DNA from: Thermomonas haemolytica
Lineage (GTDB): Bacteria > Pseudomonadota > Gammaproteobacteria > Xanthomonadales > Xanthomonadaceae
Assembly (NCBI RefSeq): GCF_004346265.1
Contig: NZ_SMAP01000002.1
Coordinates: 307,514-371,513, forward strand
DNA: 64,000 bases
Direction of reading: 5' to 3'
Shown piece by piece: positions 17,708 to 27,513 of the stretch (within the stretch, counting starts at the first letter, position 1; each line of letters begins with the position of its first letter). Under the pieces are notes generated by a model. It did no database searches, was not told the DNA's origin, and saw only the letters and a program-made list of their open reading frames with translations. Made by a program: the position numbers and the translations under genes.

Positions 17708-18715
17708 GTGGCTGCAGTGAGCACCATCGGCAAGGCACGGATCGCGGACGAGCCCGGCGTATCGGCGCTGGACCCCCGCGAGTACGCGCTGTTCGCGCAG
17801 GTCGCTCGCCCGCGCGAGGTCGCGGCCGGCCAGCACCTGTTCCGTCGCGGCGATGCCGGCGATGCGATGTTCGTGGTCGCCAGCGGCGCGGTGGAGCTGG
17901 ATTTCGGCGACGACCTGATCAGCAAGCGACTGGGCGAGCGCGCGTTCTTCGGCGAGCTGGGCCTGCTGATCGGCGACCATGCGCGCAGCGCGGACGCCCA
18001 CGTACTGGAAGATAGCGCGCTGCTGGAACTGGGCCGCGGCGAATTCGAGACCCTGGCCGAGCGCGACCCGCACCTGCTGGCGCAGTTCCTGCGCCGCGCG
18101 ATCATGCGCGTGGTGTTGAACGAGCAGGCGCTGATCGGCCGCCTGCGCCGGCGCAACCAGGAGCTGCAGGACACCCTGGACGCACTGCGCTCCACCAGCC
18201 ACCGGCTGGACCAGACCGAAGTGCTGACCCGCACCGACGAGCTCACCGGGCTGGCCAACCGGCGCGGCTTCCTGCAGCACCTGGAGCAGCTGCAGGGCGA
18301 AGGCATGCTCGCCGGGCACGCGCTGCTCCTGCTCGATTGCGACCGTTTCAAGGCGATCAACGATACCCACGGCCACCTGGTGGGCGACCGCGTGCTGCAG
18401 AGCGTGGCCAACCTGCTGCGCGCGGTGGCTGGCAAGGACGACATCGCCTGCCGCCTGGGTGGCGACGAGTTCTGTCTGCTGCTGCAGGGCCAGGGCCGCG
18501 ACGAGGCGAAGCGCATCGCCGGCTACATCGCCGACAGCGCGCGCATGCTCGAGCGCATGCACAGCAACCCGCCGCAGATGGCCACCCTCAGCATCGGCGC
18601 CTGCCTGGTCGGCCCCCATGAGGCGCCGAGCTGGGAGCAGTGCTACGCCCGCGTGGACCGCGCGCTGTACCGCGCCAAGCGCCGCGGCGGCGGCCATGTC
18701 GAGTGGCTGGACTGA
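17708..18715 (+). CDS. Cyclic-nucleotide-binding domain plus GGDEF diguanylate cyclase
   Basis: A 335-residue soluble protein starting at GTG. Residues about 20-135 form a cyclic-nucleotide-binding (CNMP) domain (A-G-Q-H-L-F-R-R-G-D-A-G-D-A-M-F-V-V, F-F-G-E-L-G-L-L-I-G). A coiled linker (about 140-170) leads to a GGDEF domain with the intact motif G-G-D-E-F at 251-255 and D-E-L-T-G-L-A-N-R-R near 178. No RxxD inhibitory site is seen before the motif. It should make c-di-GMP under control of a nucleotide bound by the CNMP domain. It lies immediately upstream of a class III nucleotide cyclase gene (10-bp gap), so the neighbour's product could be its ligand; that link is inferred. Confidence 0.88.
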   Translation: MAAVSTIGKARIADEPGVSALDPREYALFAQVARPREVAAGQHLFRRGDAGDAMFVVASGAVELDFGDDLISKRLGERAFFGELGLLIGDHARSADAHVLEDSALLELGRGEFETLAERDPHLLAQFLRRAIMRVVLNEQALIGRLRRRNQELQDTLDALRSTSHRLDQTEVLTRTDELTGLANRRGFLQHLEQLQGEGMLAGHALLLLDCDRFKAINDTHGHLVGDRVLQSVANLLRAVAGKDDIACRLGGDEFCLLLQGQGRDEAKRIAGYIADSARMLERMHSNPPQMATLSIGACLVGPHEAPSWEQCYARVDRALYRAKRRGGGHVEWLD

Positions 18716-18725
18716 GCACGCGGCG

Positions 18726-21218
18726 ATGGATCAGGCGGCCCACGCCCCGCAGGTCCGCACCCTGCTGCTCACCGACCTGGTGGACTCCACCCAGCTGGTG
18801 GAGCGCCTCGGCGATGCGCCGGCCGCGGCCCTGTTCCGCGCGCACGACCGCCTGGTGCTGGAGCTGCAGCAGCGCTGGCGCGGGCGGCTGATCGACCGCA
18901 GCGACGGGCTGCTGCTGCTGTTCGAACGCCCGATCGACGGCCTCGGCTTCGCCCTCGACTACATGCGCGGCCTGCGCGAGCTCGGGCGGCAGATGCAGCT
19001 CAACCAGCCGCTGCAGGCGCGCGCCGGCCTGCACGTGGGCGAAGTGTTGCTGTGGGAGAACAGCCCGGACGCGGTGCGGATGGGCGCCAAGCCGCTGGAA
19101 GTGGAGGGCCTGGCCAAGCCACTGGCCGGGCGCCTGATGGCGCTGGCGCGGCCCGGCCAGATCCTGCTCTCAGCCACTGCCGAGCCGCTGGCGCACCGCG
19201 CGGCGCGCGAGTTGGGCGAACGCGGCGAGCTGCTGGTGTGGAAGTCCTACGGGCGCTGGCGCTTCAAGGGCGTGCCCGAGGCGCAGGAGGTGCACGAGGT
19301 CGGCGAGCCCGGCCTGGCCGCGCTGCGCATGCCGGCGCACACGCCGAAGGCCTGGCGCGACCTGCCATTGTGGCGGCGGCCGGTGGCACTCGCCGCCGAG
19401 GCGCTGCTGGTGGCCGGCATGGCGGTGGGCGCGTGGTTCCTGACCCAGCCGAAGCCGGCCATCGCTTTCAACGAGCGTGACTGGGTGGTGGTGGGCGACC
19501 TGCGCAACCTCACCGGCGATCCGCGCCTGAGCGATGCCCTGGAGCAGGCGTTCCGGATCAGCCTGGAGCAGTCGCGCTACGTCAACGTGCTCAGCGATCT
19601 GAAGGTGCGCGACACCCTGCAGCGGATGCAGCGCAAGCCGGACGTGCAGGTGGACCGCATGCTCGGTTCGGAGATCGCACTGCGCGACGGTGCCCGCGCG
19701 CTGCTGCTGCCCACGGTCTCGGAGGTGGGCGGGCGCCTGCGGGTGAGCGCCGAGGTCATCGATCCGCACACCCAGACCACCGTGTACGCGGTCTCGGCGG
19801 ACGGCAAGGGCGTGGAGTCCGCGCTCGCTTCCATCGACGACGTCACCGACCAGCTGCGCGCCAGGCTCGGCGAGGCCCTGCAGAACGTGCAGAAGACCTC
19901 GGTGCCGCTGCCGAACGTCGCCACCCCCAGCCTGGATGCATTGAAGGCGTTCGCGGTCGCGCGCCGGCTGGCCGCCACTACCGCCGACCGCGAGCAGGTG
20001 CTGGGCATGTACCGCCGCGCCTTGCAGCTGGACCCGGATTTCGCGCTGGCGCATGCCGACATGGCGCGCCTGCATGCCTCGCTGGGCGAAGTCGCGCAGG
20101 CGCGTGAGGAATGGCGCAAGGCGCTGGCGATCCCGCAGCGGCTGTCGCCGCAGGAGCGCCAGATGGTCGAGCTGATGCTGATGCAGTACGACAATCCACA
20201 GGCCTATTTCCGCAAGGCCGAGGAATACCTGGCGCTGTATCCGGACGATTTCCGTACGTTGGGGAGGCTGGCGACCAACCAGTGGCACCAGAACAACGAT
20301 TTCCGTGCCGCGGAGATGCTGGTTCGGCGGACGCTCAAGCCCCAGTACGAGCGAATCCTGATTTCTCGCTACATGCTTGGAACCTATTTGCTGGGACAGG
20401 AGCGATATGACGCGGCCCTGGCAGAGTTCCACACCAGCCGCGCCGGGGGATTCTCTGGTTGGGCCGAAATGTACGCGCGCGCGCTGGAGCTGCGCGGGCA
20501 ATTCCGGGAGGCAGACAGGATCTACTTCGGCAGTGCTGCTGGACGCGATGGCTGGCAGGGTGATGCGGCCGTGATGACGTGGACGATCCGCCATGATCCG
20601 GCCCGCGCGGCGGCGGCCGCGCGCGACTGGCAAGCCAAGGCCGAAGCCGATGGGGATGTGCTGGACTCCGGCCGCGCCCGCGCGGCCGTCGCCACGCAGG
20701 CAGTACTCGCGCATCAGGGTGATGCACGGCAGGCGCTGGCAAGGCTGTTGGCGGCCATCGATGCCAATGGCGTGCGGAGCGACGCCCTGTATCCGCCGTA
20801 TTCCGTCGAGCTGCGGCTCTATGCCGGCTTGTTGTCGGCGCGTCTCGGCGACCGTGCCGGAGTGGCGGAGGCGCTTCGCCGGACCGAAGGCAGCGGCATC
20901 CTGCGCGACTATCCCACCGTCGCACAGTTGCGCGAGGTGGTGTTGGCAGAGCAGGAACGGCTGGCTGGCAAGCCGCAGGCGGCGATCGCGCGCCTGCGGC
21001 CGCTGGCGGGAAAGGACACGGCTTTGGTGGCGGTGCACTGGGCATTGCAGCAGGCCGCGCAAGCGGCGGGCGATGAGGCCATCGCCCGCGCACAGACGGA
21101 ATGGCTGGCGTCCCACCGCGGACGCATCGTGACCGAGAGCACCACATCCGAGGTGCTGCGGTTCCTCAATGCCACGCTTCTGGCGGATCAGGCGCGGCCC
21201 GAGGCAAGGACACGGTGA
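18726..21218 (+). CDS. Class III nucleotide cyclase-TPR membrane protein (putative peptide modification system cyclase)
   Basis: An 830-residue protein. The N-terminal class III cyclase domain (1-190) keeps both metal-binding Asp positions, D17 in L-L-T-D-L-V-D-S-T and D60 in R-S-D-G-L-L-L-L-F, but the later region (L-E-V-E-G-L-A-K-P-L-A-G-R-L) departs from the usual N-x-A-A-R. One membrane helix lies near 218-240. A domain starting F-N-E-R-D-W-V-V-V-G-D-L-R-N-L-T-G and TPR-like helices (about 410-800) follow. This layout and its neighbours fit the family NCBI calls putative peptide modification system cyclase (TIGR04510, from memory). The name refers to a nucleotide cyclase, not a peptide cyclodehydratase. 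The last third has lower GC than the first. Confidence 0.8.
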   Translation: MDQAAHAPQVRTLLLTDLVDSTQLVERLGDAPAAALFRAHDRLVLELQQRWRGRLIDRSDGLLLLFERPIDGLGFALDYMRGLRELGRQMQLNQPLQARAGLHVGEVLLWENSPDAVRMGAKPLEVEGLAKPLAGRLMALARPGQILLSATAEPLAHRAARELGERGELLVWKSYGRWRFKGVPEAQEVHEVGEPGLAALRMPAHTPKAWRDLPLWRRPVALAAEALLVAGMAVGAWFLTQPKPAIAFNERDWVVVGDLRNLTGDPRLSDALEQAFRISLEQSRYVNVLSDLKVRDTLQRMQRKPDVQVDRMLGSEIALRDGARALLLPTVSEVGGRLRVSAEVIDPHTQTTVYAVSADGKGVESALASIDDVTDQLRARLGEALQNVQKTSVPLPNVATPSLDALKAFAVARRLAATTADREQVLGMYRRALQLDPDFALAHADMARLHASLGEVAQAREEWRKALAIPQRLSPQERQMVELMLMQYDNPQAYFRKAEEYLALYPDDFRTLGRLATNQWHQNNDFRAAEMLVRRTLKPQYERILISRYMLGTYLLGQERYDAALAEFHTSRAGGFSGWAEMYARALELRGQFREADRIYFGSAAGRDGWQGDAAVMTWTIRHDPARAAAAARDWQAKAEADGDVLDSGRARAAVATQAVLAHQGDARQALARLLAAIDANGVRSDALYPPYSVELRLYAGLLSARLGDRAGVAEALRRTEGSGILRDYPTVAQLREVVLAEQERLAGKPQAAIARLRPLAGKDTALVAVHWALQQAAQAAGDEAIARAQTEWLASHRGRIVTESTTSEVLRFLNATLLADQARPEARTR

Positions 21219-21226
21219 TCGCGAGA

Positions 21227-21259
21227 GAAGCGGGGCCGGGCTGTGCCCGGCCCCGCTTC
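21227..21259. terminator. Very strong hairpin between convergent cyclase and precursor-peptide genes
   Basis: A perfect inverted repeat with 15-bp arms (GAAGCGGGGCCGGGC / GCCCGGCCCCGCTTC) and loop TGT starts 8 bp after the cyclase stop and ends 18 bp before the stop of the downstream peptide gene. It should block read-through from both sides, although no T-tract follows on either strand. Confidence 0.65.
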
Positions 21260-21277
21260 AATCAGCACCCTTCTCAA

Positions 21278-21562
21278 TCAGTATCCTTCTTGCGCCTCCA
21301 GCACGCAGTCGGCCTTCTGGATGCCCGTCATCGCTTCCTCCAGCTTCGTCCGCTGCGCACGGATCTGTTCCGGCGAAGCAAGCGTGGCGCCCCCCTTCAG
21401 TCCCATGCACTCCCAGGCGTCGGTGTACCCGATCGACCGCAGCGCCTGCTCGGGCGATTGCTGGAACAGCGTGCGGAAGGCGTCGTTGCTTTCCAGGTTG
21501 TCCAGCAATCGCTTTACAATGATGGGATGCAATCCGGCGGGAGGAGTCTTTTCAGCGCTCAC
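21278..21562 (-). CDS. Putative RiPP precursor peptide 2 (NHLP-like leader)
   Basis: A peptide of 94 residues from GTG at 21562, preceded by GAGAG at suitable spacing; a TTG at 21580 would give 100 residues. The N-terminal half resembles nitrile-hydratase-like leader peptides: R-L-L-D-N-L-x-S-N-D-A-F-R-x-L-F with A-L-R-S-I-G-Y. The C-terminal half has C-M-G-L-K-G-G-A-T-L-A-S, I-R-A-Q-R-x-K-L, G-I-Q and a second Cys. The two Cys and the T-L-A-S, R-x-K-L and I-Q positions are shared with the upstream peptide, so the two are paralogues. The gene starts at the stop of peptide 1, indicating coupled translation. It fits the putative modified peptide family (TIGR04509, from memory). Confidence 0.75.
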   Translation of the reverse strand: MSAEKTPPAGLHPIIVKRLLDNLESNDAFRTLFQQSPEQALRSIGYTDAWECMGLKGGATLASPEQIRAQRTKLEEAMTGIQKADCVLEAQEGY

Positions 21563-21572
21563 GGCAGCACTC

Positions 21573-21878
21573 TCAGCCAATTAGTGAAGACTGAGATTCA
21601 AACGGGCAAAGCATCCCCTGGATCTGGGTGATGTTCCTCAATAGCTTGTCTCGAGCAGCAGAGATTTCGGATTTGCTAGCTAGTGTGCCTGCAAGCGAAC
21701 CAAAGCATATTGCGGGATGAGGGAGTCGCTCATCAGAGTGGATGTATCCGGCGATCTCTAGTGCAGCTTTAGTGTTGCTAACGAATAGCTCGCGAAATTC
21801 ATCGCTCACAGAGAGAAGGTTAAGTAGTTCATTGGCCACTTTAGGCTCGAGTGCTGGCGGTGCAACGCGCATGTCCAT
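21573..21878 (-). CDS. Putative RiPP precursor peptide 1 (NHLP-like leader)
   Basis: A 101-residue peptide. The ATG at 21878 has an ideal AAGGA seven bases upstream; a longer frame containing four consecutive Cys codons upstream lacks a ribosome site and overlaps the promoter. The leader-like part reads V-A-N-E-L-L-N-L-L-S-V-S-D-E-F-R with A-A-L-E-I-A-G-Y, the amphipathic pattern of NHLP leaders. The C-terminal part holds I-C-F-G-S-L-A-G-T-L-A-S, a helix R-D-K-L-L-R-N-I-T-Q-I-Q and a second Cys before P-F-E-S. The DNA is visibly AT-richer than the genome average here. The final residues (Q-S-S-L-I-G) differ completely from peptide 2. The modification is unknown. Confidence 0.75.
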   Translation of the reverse strand: MDMRVAPPALEPKVANELLNLLSVSDEFRELFVSNTKAALEIAGYIHSDERLPHPAICFGSLAGTLASKSEISAARDKLLRNITQIQGMLCPFESQSSLIG

Positions 21879-21896
21879 AATTGGTTCCTTAAATTT

Positions 21897-21936
21897 TTGC
21901 TGCGGATTGCAGCAACAGCAGACTATCATTATAGTC
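21897..21936 (-). promoter_or_regulatory. Promoter and stacked inverted repeats before the peptide genes
   Basis: The 88 bp between the peptide start and the divergent dehydrogenase start are AT-rich. On the minus strand a perfect -10 hexamer TATAAT lies at 21933-21928, inside a perfect palindrome GACTAT-CATT-ATAGTC (21921-21936) that could be an operator. Downstream in the expected leader RNA is a perfect hairpin TTGCTGC-5 nt-GCAGCAA (21915-21897), ending 7 nt before the ribosome-binding site. A good -35 is not obvious, so an activator may be required. Confidence 0.5.
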
Positions 21937-21966
21937 ACGTGCCTTTAAAGCTGTATGGGATGCGTA

Positions 21967-23199
21967 ATGTTGCGTCGTTGCGCGACGGTGTGGCTTGAGC
22001 CACGTGAGCTGGCTGAATTCCGGCTGGACAGTCTGATGTCAGGTGGCACGGGCATCGTGAGTCGTTTGGCATGGTTCGCTTATGCACCACATCTGGATCA
22101 TGCGGTTGAGATAGGTGCAGACCAGGCGCGGATGCTGGGTGACTTGAGTGCAGTAGACTGGATCAGCCGTAAGGAACTGGATAAACGGTATGGAAGCGAG
22201 TCAGTCGATCAGCTAATAGCCGCTGGACTATTGCTGCTCAAAATGGGGGGAGATCAAGCGCAGACTGACGAGCGCTACCGTGCACAAGGCTGGTATCCGA
22301 TGTCAGCAGTCGCGCACATGGCCGCGCGCTGGGAGGCCATCGACGGCCCTGCCGGCATGGCCGAGCAGGGCCTGGACAGCAACGAAGGCCTGCTGCGGCA
22401 GCACGGGCTTCCGCCGCCAGCGGAGGGGCCGCTTCCCGAAGGCGCGCCATTGCATGCCCTGCCGCGTCCCGCCCGCGATGCGTTCGACGCCTTGCTGGAT
22501 GCACGCACCACCTGCCGCAATTACGACCCGCAGGCCAGCATCCCGCTGGAGGTGTTTTCCGGGATCATGGCCCGCACCTTCGGCCGGCGCGGAAGTGGCC
22601 GGCCCGCTCCGGGCTTCGAGGTCATCAAGCGCACCAGCCCGTCGGGAGGGGCGCTGCATCCGGTGGAATGCTTCCTGATCGTGCAGCGGGTGCAGGGGCT
22701 GGCCCCGGGCCTGTATCGCTATCGTGCGGCGGAGCACGCCTTGCTGGCCGTGGCTCCGCAGGTCGCGGCGCCCGTGGCGGGCGATGTCGGCACGCGTGCG
22801 CTGCCGGCCGGCGAGGCGGCCACCGCATGGAGCAGCGAGAGCCTTCGGGCGTTCGCGCAGATCGCCGTGGCCGGGCAGGGCTTCTTCGCCGATGCCGCGG
22901 TGCTGTGCGTGCTGGCCCCGCGCTTCCATCGCAACTTCTGGAAGTACCGCAACCATGCCAAGGCCTATCGGGTCTGCATCCTCGATGCCGGCCACCTGTC
23001 GCAAACCCTGCAGCTGTGCGCGACGCAGGCCGGGCTGGGGCCATTCGTCACCAGTGCGATCAACGAAGTCGATCTGGAGCGGGCGTTCGGGATGACCCAC
23101 TACGAGCAGAGCCCGCTGCTGGTCTGCGGCTTCGGGCCGCGCGCCGGGACGCTGGTCGAGTCGGAGTTCGATCCCAACCGGCGGGTGTGGCCGCGCTGA
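21967..23199 (+). CDS. SagB/nitroreductase-like peptide maturation dehydrogenase
   Basis: A 410-residue protein from the ATG at 21967 (GGGAT upstream); an ATG 12 bp earlier is possible. The first about 120 residues (R-R-C-A-T-V-W-L-E-P-R-E) are a family-specific region; the C-terminal about 230 residues match the FMN-dependent nitroreductase fold of SagB/ThcOx enzymes: R-T-T-C-R-N-Y near 177, S-P-S-G-G-A-L-H-P-V-E-C near 218, and G-L-G-P-F-V-T-S-A-I-N near 357. SagB enzymes oxidise azolines to azoles in thiazole/oxazole peptides, yet no YcaO cyclodehydratase is nearby. It fits the putative peptide maturation dehydrogenase family (TIGR04511, from memory). GC content rises abruptly near 22310. 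Confidence 0.82.
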   Translation: MLRRCATVWLEPRELAEFRLDSLMSGGTGIVSRLAWFAYAPHLDHAVEIGADQARMLGDLSAVDWISRKELDKRYGSESVDQLIAAGLLLLKMGGDQAQTDERYRAQGWYPMSAVAHMAARWEAIDGPAGMAEQGLDSNEGLLRQHGLPPPAEGPLPEGAPLHALPRPARDAFDALLDARTTCRNYDPQASIPLEVFSGIMARTFGRRGSGRPAPGFEVIKRTSPSGGALHPVECFLIVQRVQGLAPGLYRYRAAEHALLAVAPQVAAPVAGDVGTRALPAGEAATAWSSESLRAFAQIAVAGQGFFADAAVLCVLAPRFHRNFWKYRNHAKAYRVCILDAGHLSQTLQLCATQAGLGPFVTSAINEVDLERAFGMTHYEQSPLLVCGFGPRAGTLVESEFDPNRRVWPR

Positions 23200-23214
23200 C
23201 CGGCGTTTACGGGG

Positions 23215-25508
<2,294 letters not shown>

Positions 25509-25526
25509 GCATCGGCGGTCCGTTCG

Positions 25527-27428
25527 CTAGTCGGCGACGCGATCGCGGCCCTGCTGCTTGGCGCGGTACAGCGCGGCGTCCGCGCGCGCGAACAGCGACT
25601 CGTAAGTGTCGTCCGCCCGCGCCTCGGCGATGCCGATGCTGGTGGCCATGCGCAGCGCCGGGTCGATGTCGGGCAGGCGGATGGCGCGGGTGGCGTCCAG
25701 CAGCCGCTGCGCGATCATGCGTGCCTGCGCGAGATCGGCGCCGGCGCAGACGACCGCGAACTCCTCGCCGCCGATCCGGCCCAGCACGTCGCGATCGCGC
25801 AGCTGCGCCTGCCAGGCCTGCACGGTGTCGCGCAGGACCGCGTCGCCGGCGGCATGGCCGTGGCGGTCGTTCACGTTCTTGAAGTGGTCGAGGTCGAGCA
25901 GCAGCAGCGACAGCGGCTTGCCCTGCCGCTGCGCCACCTCCAGTGCGCTGGCGGCGGTTTTCTCGATTGCCCGCCGGCTGGCGGCGCCGGTCAGCGGATC
26001 GGTCATCGCCAGCGTGCGCAGCCGGCGCGCGCGCCGCTGCTGGCGCCAGGCCAGGGTTGCCAGCAGCCCGAGCAGCAGCACGCCCAGGGTGAGTGCCAGC
26101 CATTGCCAGCGCTGCTCGCGTTCGAGTGCAGCCAGCTGCTGCCGACGGGCCAGGGCCTCGGTGCGCAGGCGCTGGTTTTCGAAGTCGCGGCGGCGGATCT
26201 CGTATTCGTATTCCAGCAGATGGCTTTGTTCCAGCCGCATCTTGGCCTGCAGGCTGGCCTGCAGACTGGCGTAGCGCTTGTAGTCGGCCAGCGCCTCGCC
26301 GATCCGCCCCAGCGCTTCCTCGCTGGCCGACTGCGCCTGGTAGAGCATGGCCAGGTAGCGCTGGTTGCCGTCCTTCTCGATCAGCGGCAGTGCCTGCCGG
26401 AAATGCGCCAGCGCCTGCAGGTGCTGGCCCTTGCCGGCCACGGCCTCGCCTTCCATCAGCTGCAGCATGCCTTCGTTGGCGGTCACCTGCTCGGCGGCAT
26501 AACCGGCGCGCGCCTGCGCGAGGGTGGTCAGCGCGGAATCGAACTCGCCCTGGGCGATCTGCGCCGAGGCCAGCCCCAGCCGCGCGCTGGCGATGTTCAG
26601 GCCGCTCTCGTGCTTGAGGGCCACCGCCAGTGCGCGCTCGAAGCTGGCACGTGCCTTGGGCAGTTCCCCGGATTCCTCGTACAGGTAGCCGAGCTGGATC
26701 AGGTCCGACACCTGGCGCTCCCAGTCGCCCAGGTCCTGCTGGCGCGCGACCGAGCCGGTGAAGTAGCGCTCGGCCTGGCCGAAATCGCCGATCCGGCGGT
26801 AGGCCACCGCGATCTTCATTTGCAGGTAGTCGATCTCGTGGTCGATCCCGGCGTCCCGGAACGCGGCCCGCGCGCGCTGGAAATCGATCAGGGCCTTGGC
26901 TTCCTCGCCGATGTCCGAGAGTAGGCCGCCGCGCAGCATCAGTGCTTCGCCATACAGCTGGCGCTCGCCCGAATCCTGCAGCAGGGCGACCAGCTTGTCC
27001 GCCTCGCTGATCGCCTGGCGGGTGCCGTGCAGCAGCTGCACGAATCCCACCCGGCAGAACTGCGCGCGGCCCTGGGAGGCGATGTCGCGCGCGGCCTGGG
27101 CCCGGCGCAGGGCGTCATCGGTATAGGCCAGGCCCTGCTGCGCATCCTTCCAGCGCGGGCTGCCGCAGTACACCGAGCGGAACTGCACTTCGCGTGCGGC
27201 ATCGCCCGGAGGCAGCAGGGTGCGCAGCTGCTCCAGCCAGGTGTTGTAGGTTTCGTAGGGGGCATCCATCGAGGACGGCCCGACCACGTTCTGGAAGATC
27301 GCGTCGAACTGCGCGGCCTTCTGCGGCGGTGCTGGCGGCGTGTCCAGCAGCGAGGCAAACGACGGCGCTGCCGCCGGCAGCAGGGCCAGCAGCAGGAGCA
27401 GGTTTCGCAGCCATGGGGCTGTGCCCAT
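25527..27428 (-). CDS. TPR-sensor diguanylate cyclase (GGEEF)
   Basis: A 633-residue membrane protein. A signal peptide (M-G-T-A-P-W-L-R-N then a Leu-rich core) leads to a periplasmic TPR region (about 60-400), one membrane helix near 435-455 (L-A-L-T-L-G-V-L-L-L-G-L-L), and a C-terminal GGDEF domain (about 465-630) with D-P-L-T-G-A-A-S-R-R and G-G-E-E-F. The intact motif predicts c-di-GMP synthesis. Much longer frames extend upstream but start in low-quality sequence; the ATG at 27428 gives a clean signal peptide. It is convergent with glnB. The extracellular signal is unknown. Confidence 0.87.
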   Translation of the reverse strand: MGTAPWLRNLLLLLALLPAAAPSFASLLDTPPAPPQKAAQFDAIFQNVVGPSSMDAPYETYNTWLEQLRTLLPPGDAAREVQFRSVYCGSPRWKDAQQGLAYTDDALRRAQAARDIASQGRAQFCRVGFVQLLHGTRQAISEADKLVALLQDSGERQLYGEALMLRGGLLSDIGEEAKALIDFQRARAAFRDAGIDHEIDYLQMKIAVAYRRIGDFGQAERYFTGSVARQQDLGDWERQVSDLIQLGYLYEESGELPKARASFERALAVALKHESGLNIASARLGLASAQIAQGEFDSALTTLAQARAGYAAEQVTANEGMLQLMEGEAVAGKGQHLQALAHFRQALPLIEKDGNQRYLAMLYQAQSASEEALGRIGEALADYKRYASLQASLQAKMRLEQSHLLEYEYEIRRRDFENQRLRTEALARRQQLAALEREQRWQWLALTLGVLLLGLLATLAWRQQRRARRLRTLAMTDPLTGAASRRAIEKTAASALEVAQRQGKPLSLLLLDLDHFKNVNDRHGHAAGDAVLRDTVQAWQAQLRDRDVLGRIGGEEFAVVCAGADLAQARMIAQRLLDATRAIRLPDIDPALRMATSIGIAEARADDTYESLFARADAALYRAKQQGRDRVAD

Positions 27429-27513
27429 TCGCGCTCCGAGTGGGTAGGAGCCCGAATGTATTACAAACCGGTGACGCCCGCTGTGCCGGGGATCGCAGTC
27501 CGCGCGGCCGGGG

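Noticed and set aside
18726..21218. Reading the peptide-modification cyclase as a YcaO or lanthionine cyclase
   Set aside because: The N-terminus has class III nucleotide cyclase motifs and the rest is TPR; no YcaO ATP-binding or zinc-cyclase motifs are visible.
21879..21938. N-terminal extension of peptide 1 containing four consecutive Cys
   Set aside because: It would need a GTG start without a ribosome site and would overlap the -10 element and hairpin; the ATG at 21878 has an ideal AAGGA.
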